Shown: piece by piece, positions 42,744 through 51,370 of the stretch
Layout of the letters: the number at the start of each line of letters is the position of its first letter
Numbering within the stretch: the stretch's first letter is position 1
The notes under the pieces: model-generated
Database searches by the model: none
Told to the model about the DNA's origin: nothing
The model's input: the letters and a program-made list of their open reading frames with translations, nothing else
Assembly: GCF_020618415.1 (NCBI RefSeq)
Contig: NZ_CP085345.1
Location: 1,736,001-1,800,000, forward strand
Length of the DNA stretch: 64,000 nt
Direction: 5' to 3'
Origin: Cupriavidus sp. MP-37
GTDB taxonomy: Bacteria > Pseudomonadota > Gammaproteobacteria > Burkholderiales > Burkholderiaceae
Position numbers and translations under genes: made by a program

Positions 42744-44018
42744 ATGGTCTCTGTTCAACAAGATATCGCGGCAACGCAGGCGGATGCCGCGCCCTCGGCG
42801 CCAGACGGCGCGCAGCGCCTGCCCTGGCGCGTCTACGTCCTGTGCGGGCTGGTGGCGTTCCTGGATGGCTTCGACACCCAGTCCGTCGGTCCTGCGGCCG
42901 ATGCCATGGCGACGTCGATCGGCATCGGTATCCAGGATTTCGGGCTGCTGTTCAGCGCGTCGCAGATCGGCTTCCTGATCGGCGCCGTGACCTTCAGCGC
43001 GCTGGGCGACCGCTTTGGCCGCAAGCGCTTGCTGGTGGCAGGAACCTTGCTGATCGCGCTCAGTTCGCTCGGCACGGCCCTGGCGGGCTCGTACGGGCAA
43101 CTGATGGTGATCCGCATCCTGGCCGGTATCGGCCTGGGCGGCGTCGCCCCCAATTTCATCAGCCTGGCATCCGAGTTCACGCCGCCTGCGCTACGCGCCC
43201 GGGTCGTCACGCTGTTGTGGGCGGCGGTGCCGATCGGCGGCATGGTGGGCTCGTTTGCGAGCGCCTTCACGCTGCCGCGCTTCGGCTGGCAGGCCATCTT
43301 CCTGCTTGGCGGCGGCGCGCCGCTGCTGCTGGTGCCGCTGCTGGCGTACCTGCTGCCGGAATCCCGCGAGGTGCAACGCCAGCCCCATGGCAAGGCCGGC
43401 CGCGCGCCGGGGGTTGCGCCGCTGCGGACATTGTTCGGCGAAGGCCGCGGCATGGCCACGGCGTGGCTGTGGCTGGCGTGCTGGATGACCTGGACGGTGC
43501 TGGTCGTGGTGGGCGTCTGGACCCCGTCATTGCTGCAGCAGGCCGGCTGGACCATTGCCATGGCCGCATCGATGCTGGGCCTGCTGAACGCCGGCGGCGT
43601 CGCGGGAACGGTGCTGATCAGCGCCGCGCTGCGCTATGTCTCTCCGCAACGCGCCCTGATGCTGGCGCTGACGGCGGCGGCCATATCGATCGTATGCCTG
43701 GGCGCATTTGCGCAAAGCTTCGCCGTAGTCGCGATCGCGGCCTGCCTTGCCGGCTTCTTCTCGTCGGCAGCGGGCGGGTCGCTGCTCGCACTCGCGGCAA
43801 GCCTCTATCCGGAACGCGTCCGTGCCACCGGTGTGGGCTGGTCGCTCGGCGTTGCGCGTATCGGCGCGGTGCTGGGTCCGCTCAGTGTCGGTTGGCTGGT
43901 GAGCTGGCACTGGTCTACGGCCAGCATCTATGCCGCGATTGCATTGCCCGGCTTCCTGGCAGCGGCTTCGGTATTCCTGTTGAGCCGCACCGCCACCTTT
44001 CGCGCCGCCATCCGCTAG
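42744..44018 (+). CDS. MFS transporter, aromatic acid:H+ symporter (AAHS) type
   Basis: A 424-residue inner-membrane transporter with twelve predicted helices. The segment VAFLDGFDTQSVGPAADAMA has the acidic LDGFD residues required in BenK/PcaK-type aromatic acid symporters, and GDRFGRKR is the MFS loop 2-3 signature; a second signature (RALGLLA-like) is less clear. The frame is open upstream to 42246 inside the formamidase gene; ATG 42744 gives the normal N-terminus. It probably imports a benzoate-like acid for the surrounding catabolic genes. The GlcG-like gene follows 39 bases later. Confidence 0.9.
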   Translation: MVSVQQDIAATQADAAPSAPDGAQRLPWRVYVLCGLVAFLDGFDTQSVGPAADAMATSIGIGIQDFGLLFSASQIGFLIGAVTFSALGDRFGRKRLLVAGTLLIALSSLGTALAGSYGQLMVIRILAGIGLGGVAPNFISLASEFTPPALRARVVTLLWAAVPIGGMVGSFASAFTLPRFGWQAIFLLGGGAPLLLVPLLAYLLPESREVQRQPHGKAGRAPGVAPLRTLFGEGRGMATAWLWLACWMTWTVLVVVGVWTPSLLQQAGWTIAMAASMLGLLNAGGVAGTVLISAALRYVSPQRALMLALTAAAISIVCLGAFAQSFAVVAIAACLAGFFSSAAGGSLLALAASLYPERVRATGVGWSLGVARIGAVLGPLSVGWLVSWHWSTASIYAAIALPGFLAAASVFLLSRTATFRAAIR

Positions 44019-44057
44019 GCGCGGGACGAATCCCTCTCTCTGACAAGCGAAACGCCA

Positions 44058-44516
44058 ATGACTACCGAAACTTCGAATGCCAATCGCCTCACGCTGATCG
44101 GCTACCAGCAAGCCAGCCAGATACTGGAAGCCGCGATCCGGCTGGCACAAGCGCATGGCACCGCGCTCAGCTTTGTCGTAGTCGACAGCGCGGGGCATCC
44201 GGTCGCGGCCGCGCGAATGGACGGCGCCCCTTTTATCACGATGGAAGTGGCGCGCGGAAAAGCCTTTGCCTGCGTCGCCACCGGCGGGCAATCGGGGCGG
44301 GCCCTGCGCCAGCGTTATGTCGACCATCCGATGGTGTGGGGCAATATCGCGTCGTTGGGATATGGCGCGCCGCTGCTGCCTGCCATCGGCTCGCTGCCGA
44401 TCTGGATCGACGGGGTGCTGGTCGGCGCCGTGGCAACCAGCGGCGGCCAGGCCGAGGTCGAGGAGGATACGCTGATCAGGGCGATCGAATCCATTGGCGG
44501 CACCGTGACGCCGTAA
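44058..44516 (+). CDS. GlcG/HbpS family protein
   Basis: A 152-residue single-domain protein of the GlcG/HbpS (haem-binding-like, PF03928) family. Recognised by AIRLAQAHGTALSFVVVDSAGHPVAAARMDGAPF, RGKAFACVATG and the C-terminal VGAVATSGGQAEVEEDTLIRAI. There is no signal peptide. Family members occur next to glycolate, propanediol and aromatic pathways; the biochemical role is unsettled (haem, cobalamin or small-molecule binding). Located between the MFS and GST genes with a 39-base gap upstream, it is part of the plus-strand catabolic series. Confidence 0.88.
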   Translation: MTTETSNANRLTLIGYQQASQILEAAIRLAQAHGTALSFVVVDSAGHPVAAARMDGAPFITMEVARGKAFACVATGGQSGRALRQRYVDHPMVWGNIASLGYGAPLLPAIGSLPIWIDGVLVGAVATSGGQAEVEEDTLIRAIESIGGTVTP

Positions 44517-44567
44517 CGGGCGCGGGCGCCCCACGTCTGTCTCAATCCCTGTTCGAAAGGATCATCG

Positions 44568-45188
44568 ATGCTCACCGTCTGGGGCCACCGCGGCTCGCCG
44601 AATGTGCAGAAGGTGCTGTGGGCCTGCGAGGAGCTGGGCCTCCACTACGTGCTGAAAGAGACCGGTGGCGCTGCCGGCGGACTCGACACGTCCGATTACC
44701 TGGCCAGGAATCCGAACGGCCGCGTTCCTACCATCGAAGACGGCGGCCACGCGCTGTGGGAATCGCACGCCATTCTTCGCTACCTGGCGGCAAAGGATCC
44801 GGCGCAGCGGCTGACGTCGGCCGACCTGCGCAGTCGCGCCGTCATCGACCAATGGCTGGACTGGCAGTGCGCGCATCTGGCGCCGGCCATCCGCGCGCTT
44901 GCGGTACTGGTGGTCAAGCCGCGCAGCACGATGCCGACCGCGCAAGAGATCGAGGCGGCGCGGTCCGGCATCCTGCCGCTGCTGCGGCTGGCGGAGCGCG
45001 AGCTCGCGACGCGCGACTATGTCGCGGGCGCCCGCTTCACCATTGCCGATATCCCGGTGGCGATCAGCTACAACCTCTGGAAGATCATGGAGCCGGCTTG
45101 GGCGGAGTTCCCGGCGCTCGACGCCTGGTATGCGCGCATCGGACAGCGCAGCGCCTTCAAGCCGATGAGCGGGCAGCGACGCGTCTAG
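44568..45188 (+). CDS. glutathione S-transferase
   Basis: A 206-residue GST: a thioredoxin-like N-terminal domain (1-80; RGSPNVQKVLWACEELGLHY, where Ser10 and neighbouring residues form the glutathione site, PNGRVPTIEDG with the cis-Pro, and ESHAILRYLA) followed by an all-helical domain (about 88-200; TIADIPVAISYNLWKI). GAAAGGATC precedes ATG 44568. In catabolic clusters such GSTs act as glutathione-dependent isomerases, dehalogenases or lyases. The 51-base gap to the GlcG-like gene and same orientation suggest co-transcription. It converges on the AraC gene. Confidence 0.9.
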   Translation: MLTVWGHRGSPNVQKVLWACEELGLHYVLKETGGAAGGLDTSDYLARNPNGRVPTIEDGGHALWESHAILRYLAAKDPAQRLTSADLRSRAVIDQWLDWQCAHLAPAIRALAVLVVKPRSTMPTAQEIEAARSGILPLLRLAERELATRDYVAGARFTIADIPVAISYNLWKIMEPAWAEFPALDAWYARIGQRSAFKPMSGQRRV

Positions 45189-45246
45189 CGACCGCGAGGC
45201 CCCCGGCACAAGCCGTGGCCATTGGCCGTCGCGGCCCCGGCAGACT

Positions 45247-46101
45247 TCACTGCCGATCCGGGTGGGCCAGCGGCGTCGCGCGCCGGCGGAATTCGCTTGG
45301 CGACAGCGCCATGTGCCGGGTGAAGAAGCGCGTAAAGTTGCTGTGCGTGCCAAAGCCGAGTTCATCGGCCAGGTCGGTCAGCGGGCGGTCCGTGCCGGCC
45401 AGCCAGCGCGTGGCAATGCCCAGGCGCAGGCTGTCGATATAGTGCCGGGGCGAGACCCCGACGCAGCGGCTGAACTGCGTAAAGAAATGCGAGCGCGAAA
45501 TGCCGGCCGACCGGGTGATGTCGCCAACCTTGGGGTTCTCGGTGGCATGTTCGTGGATATAAGCGATCGCCTTGCGGATGCGGCGATCCGTCGGGCGCGT
45601 GTTCCTGAGCGCCAGGCTGTCCCCGTCCAGCTTTGCATAGTGCCTCACCACCGTGGCCACCACGGCTTTCAGGCGTGCCTCGCAGATTCCCGGCGACTCC
45701 AGGGACCGCGTCGACATGGCGGCGACCAGCAGATTCACCGTTTCCCGCAGCGCATCGACCCGCGCAACCCTGGGATCGGGAAACAGATGATCCAGGTGCA
45801 GCGCCGTCTCGGCGAATTCATCCGCCAGCCAGGACGGGTTCAGGAACAGCGACAGGATCGTCGCCGGGCCGTTGTCGCTGGGAAGCTTGGCGTGCACCAC
45901 CCACGGATTGAGCAATACCACCGAGTCATCGTCCACCGTCAGCGAAACCGAGCCTGACTGCAGGCTCGTATCCGCGCCGCTGAGCTTGATGATCACATTG
46001 AATTCACGATGGGCATGTTCGACGATCGCCTGCTCGGTCGTATTGATCGTTGCGCGCCCGAAGTCGCCCTGCAGGATCTGCGCGGGAAACCGCTCCGCCA
46101 T
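45247..46101 (-). CDS. AraC family transcriptional regulator
   Basis: A 284-residue regulator. The N-terminal 160 residues form a cupin-like AraC ligand-binding domain (EHAHREFNVIIKLSG and VVLLNPWVVHAK). The C-terminal 100 residues are the double helix-turn-helix (KVGDITRSAGISRSHFFTQFSRCVGVSPRHYI, then LTDLADELGFGTHSNFTRFFTRHMALSPSEFRR). It converges on the GST gene and is the only regulator between 33 and 46 kb, so it is the obvious candidate activator for the catabolic island, though no operator could be identified. Confidence 0.9.
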   Translation of the reverse strand: MAERFPAQILQGDFGRATINTTEQAIVEHAHREFNVIIKLSGADTSLQSGSVSLTVDDDSVVLLNPWVVHAKLPSDNGPATILSLFLNPSWLADEFAETALHLDHLFPDPRVARVDALRETVNLLVAAMSTRSLESPGICEARLKAVVATVVRHYAKLDGDSLALRNTRPTDRRIRKAIAYIHEHATENPKVGDITRSAGISRSHFFTQFSRCVGVSPRHYIDSLRLGIATRWLAGTDRPLTDLADELGFGTHSNFTRFFTRHMALSPSEFRRRATPLAHPDRQ

Positions 46102-46258
46102 CTTCTACTCCTGTTCGTTCATGCCGCCGATGGCAGCGTTCGTCGGCAACCGATGCCGACGTGAATGTACCGAGTCAGCCTGACGAACAACAATTGGGGT
46201 TGCTGCGGAGTCCGCGCGGGGTTTGTCGGCGGCGCACGAAACCGCCACCGGATCGCGG

Positions 46259-46750
46259 CTATCGTCCCTGCTTCTTTGGCACCGGCTCCGGCAGCGGCAA
46301 TGCGGTCTGGTACTTCACCTGCTTGAGCGCGAAGCTCGAGCGGATGCTGGCGACGCCGGCCAGCCGCGTCAGCTTGTCGACGATGAAGTGTTCGAGCGCC
46401 TGCACTTCCGCAACCAGCACCCGGATCAGGTAATCGGAATCGCCGCTCATCAGGTAGCACTCCATCACCTGCGGCAACGCCAGCACGGCGCGCTCGAACG
46501 ATTCCAGGCCGGCGCGGGTCTGCTTTTCCAGGCTGACCTGGATAAAGACATTGACGTTCAGGCCAAGCTTGCGCGGGTCCAGCAGCGTGACATGCTTGCT
46601 GATCAGTCCGGACTGCTTCATCACGCGCACGCGCGCCAGGCAGGGCGAGGGCGAGAGATTGACGCGCGCGGCCAGTTCTACGTTGGTCAGGCTGGCATCG
46701 CGCTGGAGCTCGGCCAGTATCCTCAGGTCGGTCTTGTCGAGTTCGATCAT
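46259..46750 (-). CDS. Lrp/AsnC family transcriptional regulator
   Basis: A 163-residue Lrp-type regulator: winged HTH (2-60; [26 protein letters not shown] and [13 protein letters not shown]) and an AsnC/RAM ligand-binding domain (about 65-150; [19 protein letters not shown] is the hallmark). ATG 46750 is the proper start; the frame extends 6 bases to TTG. Family members respond to amino acids as octamers. The next gene on the same strand, a CoA transferase, lies 30 bases upstream, so it might be carried on that transcript. Confidence 0.92.
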   Translation of the reverse strand: MIELDKTDLRILAELQRDASLTNVELAARVNLSPSPCLARVRVMKQSGLISKHVTLLDPRKLGLNVNVFIQVSLEKQTRAGLESFERAVLALPQVMECYLMSGDSDYLIRVLVAEVQALEHFIVDKLTRLAGVASIRSSFALKQVKYQTALPLPEPVPKKQGR

Positions 46751-46780
46751 GGGCAAGAATCATGGTTGACTGCGATCGCC

Positions 46781-47986
46781 TCAGCCTGGCGTTTCGCCAG
46801 CGGGCTGCCGGTGGTGGTCGACGACGATTCCCGCGCCGATCAGCTGCTCGATGCGTGCCGTGTCGAAGCCGGCCTCGCGCAGCAGTTCGACCGAATGCTC
46901 GCCGAATGCCGGCGGCGCACGGAAGCCGCTGGCGTTGTCGCCATCGTAGCGGATGGCGCGGTTGGCTGCGCGCACGGGTCCGTAGTCGGGGTGTTCCATC
47001 TGGTAGAAGATGCCGAGGTGGCGCACCTGGGCGTCGCCGCCGAGCTCGTCGAGCCGCAGTTCCGGCGCCGCCGGCACGTCGTACTGCTGCAGGCGTGCCA
47101 TCCACGTATCGCGCTCAGCGGTGGCAAAGACCGCGCCGAGCTCGGCGGCGATGGCGTCATAGCCCTGCACGCGGCTCATGCGGTCCGGATAGGCCTGTGC
47201 CAGGTCCGGGCGCTCGATCGCGCCGAGCAGGTTCTGCCAGAACTTCTCCGGCGAAGACAGATGGATGCCGATGCGGCGTCCGCACCGGCACGTGACCAGG
47301 TAGGACTGGGACTTCGACGCACGGCTGAAGAACTCCGGCGCGCTGCCATAGGCCGACAGCTGCCCGAGCGGCTCGGTGGCCAGCGCGATCATTGCTTCCA
47401 GCATCGACACCTCGACTTTCCTGCCGCGGCCGGTGGTGGCGCGCTCCACCAGCGCACCCAGGATGCCGATGCAGGCGTAGATGCCGGAGATGGTATCGGA
47501 CACCGGCGGTCCGGGCACGCGGGCGTCGGTGCCGCGATGGAACATCGACATCCAGCCGGACAGGGCCTGGCCGACATTGTCGAAGGCGGGGCGGTGCGCA
47601 TAGGGGCCATCCGCGCCGAAGCCGGTGATCGAGCAATGCACCAGCCGCGGATTGACCTGCTGCAGGTGGGCGGCATCCAGCCCCAGCCTGGCCTCGCTGC
47701 CGGGGCGCATGTTCAGCAGCAGCACGTCGGCCTCGCACAGCAGGTCCTGCAGTACCTTGCGCCCGTCGGGCGTGGCGAAGTCGAGCGCCAGCGAGCGCTT
47801 GTTGCGGTTATGGGACTGGAAATGGCCCGCGTACATGCCGCCGTCGAAGGTCCGGAACGGATCGACCACCTTGGGCGATTCGATCTTGATCACCTCCGCG
47901 CCAAGCTCTCCCAGCAACTGCGCCGCCAAGGGCGCGGTGATGAAGCGGCCAATCTCGATGACGCGGATGTTCTGCAGGATCTTCAT
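46781..47986 (-). CDS. CaiB/BaiF family (class III) CoA transferase
   Basis: A 401-residue class III CoA transferase. ILQNIRVIEIGRFITAPLAAQLLGELGAEVIKIE is the family N-terminus; HNRNKRSLALDF, LLLNMRPG and RPAFDNVGQALSGWMSM (catalytic Asp) are in place, as is the RGRKVEVSMLEAM helix. ATG 47986 overlaps the stop of the citryl-CoA-lyase-like gene by 4 bases (ATGA), so the two proteins are coupled. A transferase with a citrate-synthase-fold partner suggests activation of a citrate-like acid followed by cleavage. It is only about 37 percent similar-looking to the other CaiB protein here by eye, so they are probably not recent copies. Confidence 0.92.
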   Translation of the reverse strand: MKILQNIRVIEIGRFITAPLAAQLLGELGAEVIKIESPKVVDPFRTFDGGMYAGHFQSHNRNKRSLALDFATPDGRKVLQDLLCEADVLLLNMRPGSEARLGLDAAHLQQVNPRLVHCSITGFGADGPYAHRPAFDNVGQALSGWMSMFHRGTDARVPGPPVSDTISGIYACIGILGALVERATTGRGRKVEVSMLEAMIALATEPLGQLSAYGSAPEFFSRASKSQSYLVTCRCGRRIGIHLSSPEKFWQNLLGAIERPDLAQAYPDRMSRVQGYDAIAAELGAVFATAERDTWMARLQQYDVPAAPELRLDELGGDAQVRHLGIFYQMEHPDYGPVRAANRAIRYDGDNASGFRAPPAFGEHSVELLREAGFDTARIEQLIGAGIVVDHHRQPAGETPG

Positions 47987-48786
47987 TGCGGCTCCTTCGG
48001 TACCAGGTGCGACGACGATGCTTCCTCGGTGCGCACCCACAGCGTATTGGCGATGGGGTGTTCGATTTCCTCGGCGAGATGGCCGAGCAGGCCGACCGCG
48101 CGGCTCACCACCGCCAGGCCGCGGCACAGCTTCCAGGACAAACCGAGTTCGGAGGCGATCGCGCCGATGGCCCCGGTCGCATTGACGGGCAGCCTGCCTG
48201 CCTTGCCGAAGGCGCGCTCGGCCTCTTGCGAGATCGCCTGCATCAGCGTGACATAAGGCCCGGCCAGGCCGTTTTCCTGCGCGATGGCAAACAGCCTGAC
48301 GGCGCGCGGATCGACCGGCTTGTGCACGGGATGGCCGATGCCCGGTACCGGCAGGCGTTGCTCCCGGTGCTCACGCACGATGCGCGCGGCGGTGTCGGCG
48401 GCCTCGGCGGCGTCGTATGGCACGTCTGTGCCCAGCGGCCGCACCCCCTGCAACAGGCGGGCGGCCCCCTCGGCGGTGCCGGCAAAGGTCGTGCCCAGGC
48501 CGCACAGTCCCGCCGCAATCGCGGCCTGCATCGACTCCGGTGCGCCCAGGTAGGTCAGCCGCGCCACCATGGCCGAGGGCGTCATGCCGTGTTCCACCAG
48601 CACCGCGAGCACCGCATTGAAGACGGTCGATTCCGCCGCGCTCGGCGTTCGGCCGGTGATTTCGAGGAAGGCAAAGTCGCCCAGCGAGAGCTTGCCCAGC
48701 ACGTCCTGGCACAGGTCCATGCCGCGCACGGTGATGCGATCGGCGGTGCTCCAGCCCATCTCCGATCGCAGCGATGGTGTTTCCAT
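47983..48786 (-). CDS. citryl-CoA lyase-like protein (citrate synthase superfamily, short form)
   Basis: A 267-residue protein, much shorter than the roughly 430 residues of citrate synthase, matching the short citryl-CoA lyase-like group. Superfamily residues are visible: TADRITVRGMDL at the start, GIGHPVHKPVDPRA with the catalytic histidine, and LSWKLCRGLAVVSRAVGLLGHLAEE near the C-terminus. ATG 48786 follows GGAGAGACC; the ORF extends 7 codons further upstream. Such proteins cleave citryl-CoA or related acyl-CoA (for example citramalyl- or methylcitryl-type) to acetyl-CoA and a keto acid. It is coupled to the CoA transferase gene (ATGA). Confidence 0.85.
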   Translation of the reverse strand: METPSLRSEMGWSTADRITVRGMDLCQDVLGKLSLGDFAFLEITGRTPSAAESTVFNAVLAVLVEHGMTPSAMVARLTYLGAPESMQAAIAAGLCGLGTTFAGTAEGAARLLQGVRPLGTDVPYDAAEAADTAARIVREHREQRLPVPGIGHPVHKPVDPRAVRLFAIAQENGLAGPYVTLMQAISQEAERAFGKAGRLPVNATGAIGAIASELGLSWKLCRGLAVVSRAVGLLGHLAEEIEHPIANTLWVRTEEASSSHLVPKEPQ

Positions 48787-48835
48787 GGTCTCTCCTTGTC
48801 TTGACATGAGTGGGTCGGGGCGCAGGCATTGGCGC

Positions 48836-50185
48836 TCAGGGGCGGGGCGCGTCGGCCGACACGATGGCCCGCGGCAGCAGCAGGATCAGCACGCAGCACA
48901 GCAGCAGGCAGGCACCCAGCACGTAGGTGCCGCTGTGGACGCTGCCGGTGATGTTCTTGGCCACATTCGAAATCATGGCCCCGGTGATGCCGGCCAGGCT
49001 GCCCACGGAGTTGATCATGGCCAGGCCCGCCGCGGCCGCGGCGCCGGTCAGGGCGCGGCCGGAGAAGATCCAGAACAGCGGCGCCACGCCCAGGATGCCG
49101 GCCGCGGCCACGCAGATCAGCAGCAGCGACAATTCAAATTGGCTGGCAAAGGCCGCGCTCAGGATCAGGCCGATGCCGGCGCAGCCCGCCGGAATCGCGG
49201 CATGCAGGCGCCGTTCGCCGGTGCGGTTCGCGTGCATGGCATTGGCCACGATGAATGCGCCCGCCGCCACGTAGGGCAGCGCGGACAGCAGGCCGACGTG
49301 GTAGACGTTGTCGATGCCGCTTGCCCGGATGATCGACGGCAGCCAGAACGAAAGGCCGTAGAAGCCGGTGTTCATCGCCAGCAGGATCGCGCACAGCAGC
49401 CAGATCACCGGGCTTTTCAGCGCCGCGCCGAAGTTGTGCGCCTTGTGCGCGTTCTCGGTGGCGAGGTTGCGCTTGACCAGCGCCTTTTCTTCGGCGCTGA
49501 GCCAGTGCGCCTGGTCCACCGAGTCGGTCAGCCGGGCGAGCACCACGATGCCCAGGATGACCGCGGGCAGGCCTTCGATCAGCAGCATCCATTGCCAGCC
49601 GCGATGGCCCAGGGTGTCCTGCATGTTCTGCAGGATCCAGCCCGATACCGGACCGCCGATGCACAGGCTCAGCGGCAGCGCGAACATAAAGCCGGCCAGC
49701 ACGCGGTTCTGCTTGTGCGAGGGAAACCACTGGTTGAGGTACAGCACCACGCCGGGGAAGAAGCCCGCCTCGCATACGCCCAGCAGGAAGCGCAGGACGT
49801 AGAAGACGTTCGCCGGGGTGGTGTGGAACAGCGTGGCCAGCGGGCCGATATACATCATCGAGATCGAGACGATGCCCCAGCTGATCATGATCCGCGAGAT
49901 CCAGCGGCGTGCGCCGACGCGGTGCAGGATCAGGTTGCTCGGCATTTCGAACAGCACATAGCCCCAGAACAGCATGCTGGCCGCCAGCGCGTAGACGTTG
50001 TCGGTCAGGTCCAGGTCGCCGAGCATCTGCAGCTTGGCGAAGCCGATGTTGACGCGGTCGAGGTAAGACACCACGTAGCAGACAAAGAACAGGGGCACGG
50101 TCCGCCAGAACACCTTGTCATAGGCGGTCTTCTCGAGATCGGGCAATACGGCCCCGATCGGGCTTTGCTGGATGCTTGCGGCCAT
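48836..50185 (-). CDS. MFS transporter, anion:cation symporter (ACS) family
   Basis: A 449-residue transporter with twelve helices. YVVSYLDRVNIGFAKLQM (helix 1 and its conserved D-R), FWGYVLFEMPSNLILHRVGARRWISRIM and FLLGVCEAGFFPGVVLYLNQWFP are characteristic of the ACS/tartrate-glucarate-phthalate group, so the cargo is probably an organic anion. ATG 50185 has GGAGACATT upstream. It heads the operon MFS-citryl-CoA-lyase-like-CoA transferase and is divergent from a GntR gene with two identical palindromes between. Confidence 0.92.
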   Translation of the reverse strand: MAASIQQSPIGAVLPDLEKTAYDKVFWRTVPLFFVCYVVSYLDRVNIGFAKLQMLGDLDLTDNVYALAASMLFWGYVLFEMPSNLILHRVGARRWISRIMISWGIVSISMMYIGPLATLFHTTPANVFYVLRFLLGVCEAGFFPGVVLYLNQWFPSHKQNRVLAGFMFALPLSLCIGGPVSGWILQNMQDTLGHRGWQWMLLIEGLPAVILGIVVLARLTDSVDQAHWLSAEEKALVKRNLATENAHKAHNFGAALKSPVIWLLCAILLAMNTGFYGLSFWLPSIIRASGIDNVYHVGLLSALPYVAAGAFIVANAMHANRTGERRLHAAIPAGCAGIGLILSAAFASQFELSLLLICVAAAGILGVAPLFWIFSGRALTGAAAAAGLAMINSVGSLAGITGAMISNVAKNITGSVHSGTYVLGACLLLCCVLILLLPRAIVSADAPRP

Positions 50186-50285
50186 CAATGTCTCCGTATT
50201 GATTTCCCGGCGGATGGATGTTCCGTCCGGTCGCACCACCCTTGCAGCTGGCGCGTTTTCAAGTGCCGCCGATTTGGTCGACGTG

Positions 50286-50298
50286 ATTGTAGGACAAT
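50286..50298. promoter_or_regulatory. candidate GntR operator, MFS side
   Basis: ATTGTAGGACAAT is a dyad (ATTGT/ACAAT around AGG) lying 101 bases upstream of the MFS transporter start. The same 12 bases TTGTAGGACAAT recur at 50442-50453, next to the GntR gene. Identical copies flanking both promoters fit control by the GntR protein encoded here. Confidence 0.6.
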
Positions 50299-50441
50299 TT
50301 GTCGCTTGGCATGCCGCCCTGCGTGCCCTTAAAGCGGCATTCAGGTGCTGAAAAAGCGGCGAAAAATGGACTTTGATAATCGGCGCCCGCCCGAACTTCG
50401 CAAGTCCAATCCAGCCTTACATCATCAATGAACAAACGATG

Positions 50442-50453
50442 TTGTAGGACAAT
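50442..50453. promoter_or_regulatory. candidate GntR operator, GntR side
   Basis: TTGTAGGACAAT repeats the palindrome at 50287-50298 exactly. It lies 53 bases before the GntR start, suited to autoregulation. TTGT-n3-ACAA is a common spacing for FCD-type GntR proteins. Confidence 0.6.
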
Positions 50454-50506
50454 AGTGTTCGTCAGCGTGGGATACAATCAGGGTTATCGCCAGCCGAGCC
50501 CCTGAT

Positions 50507-51178
50507 ATGACGAATCCATCCGAACCGCAGCGCAGCACGCTCGAATATGTTGTCGATACGCTCAGGCAGGCCATCCTCAGCGGACGTCTGGTGCCGGGCC
50601 AGCGCCTGGTCGAGGCTGACCTGACGCGCGAGCTCGGCGTCAGCCGGGGTCCGGTGCGCGAATCGTTCCGCCGCCTGTCGGCCGAGGGCCTGGTCGAGAG
50701 CATCCCGAACCAGACCACCATGGTCCGGCGCTACACCCACCTCGAGATGAAAGAGCTGTTCGAGATACGTGCCGAGCTCGAGGCGCTGGCGGCGCGGCGC
50801 ACCGCCAGCCGCATGGACGAGGCCTGCGTGCGCGAGCGTTTTCTGAACGCGACCCGGCCGATCTGGGAAGACCACCATGCCATGAGCCCGGCGGCGTACT
50901 TCGAAGAGAACCGCCGTTTCCATCAGGCCATCGCCGACGAGTGCGGCAATGCGCAGCTCACCGATTTCATCGGCCGCCTGCAATTGCCGATGATCATGTT
51001 CCAGCTGGGCAACGCCATCCACGGCGAAGCCTTGCAGGAATCCGTCAACGAGCACCGCCTGATTGCCCAGGCGATCGTCAGCGGCGATGCCGACAAGTCG
51101 GCACAGCTGATCCGCGAGCACCTCAGGCGCGCCAGCGAATTCATCGACCGGCTGCCGGCGGACTCGTTCAGGCGATAA
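50507..51178 (+). CDS. GntR family regulator (FCD subfamily)
   Basis: A 223-residue regulator: winged HTH (about 10-75; LRQAILSGRLVPGQRLVEADLTRELGVSRGPVRESFRRL) and FCD effector domain (about 85-215; EIRAELEALAARRT, ENRRFHQAIADECGN and SVNEHRLIAQAI supply the histidine and acidic residues of the metal site). It is divergent from the MFS/citryl-CoA-lyase-like/CoA transferase operon, which it very likely represses through the two TTGTAGGACAAT sites. The inducer would be the imported anion or its CoA-derived product. Confidence 0.93.
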   Translation: MTNPSEPQRSTLEYVVDTLRQAILSGRLVPGQRLVEADLTRELGVSRGPVRESFRRLSAEGLVESIPNQTTMVRRYTHLEMKELFEIRAELEALAARRTASRMDEACVRERFLNATRPIWEDHHAMSPAAYFEENRRFHQAIADECGNAQLTDFIGRLQLPMIMFQLGNAIHGEALQESVNEHRLIAQAIVSGDADKSAQLIREHLRRASEFIDRLPADSFRR

Positions 51179-51370
51179 CAACGCTGCCGGCTGCGGCTCG
51201 ATGCTGCGCGGCACGCGCTGCCGGCCAGGCGCGCGTCGCGCAGCATCGTTGCGCGTGATTGGCGCCTGCCGCAGCGTCATCTGCCGCCAACCGCTAGCGC
51301 CGCGTGGAAAGTCAGCACCTCGTGCCGCAGGCCTCTCCATAGAATAAAAAAAAGCCTACGGAGACCTTCC

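Larger units (their letters stand above)
50186..50506. other. divergent intergenic region with two identical GntR-type palindromes
   Basis: This 321-base interval holds the promoters of the MFS operon and the GntR gene. Apart from the palindromes at 50286-50298 and 50442-50453 no other feature was recognised. The ACS transporter side is GC-rich, and the GntR side has an AT-rich stretch near 50411-50460 suitable for a promoter. Confidence 0.6.
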
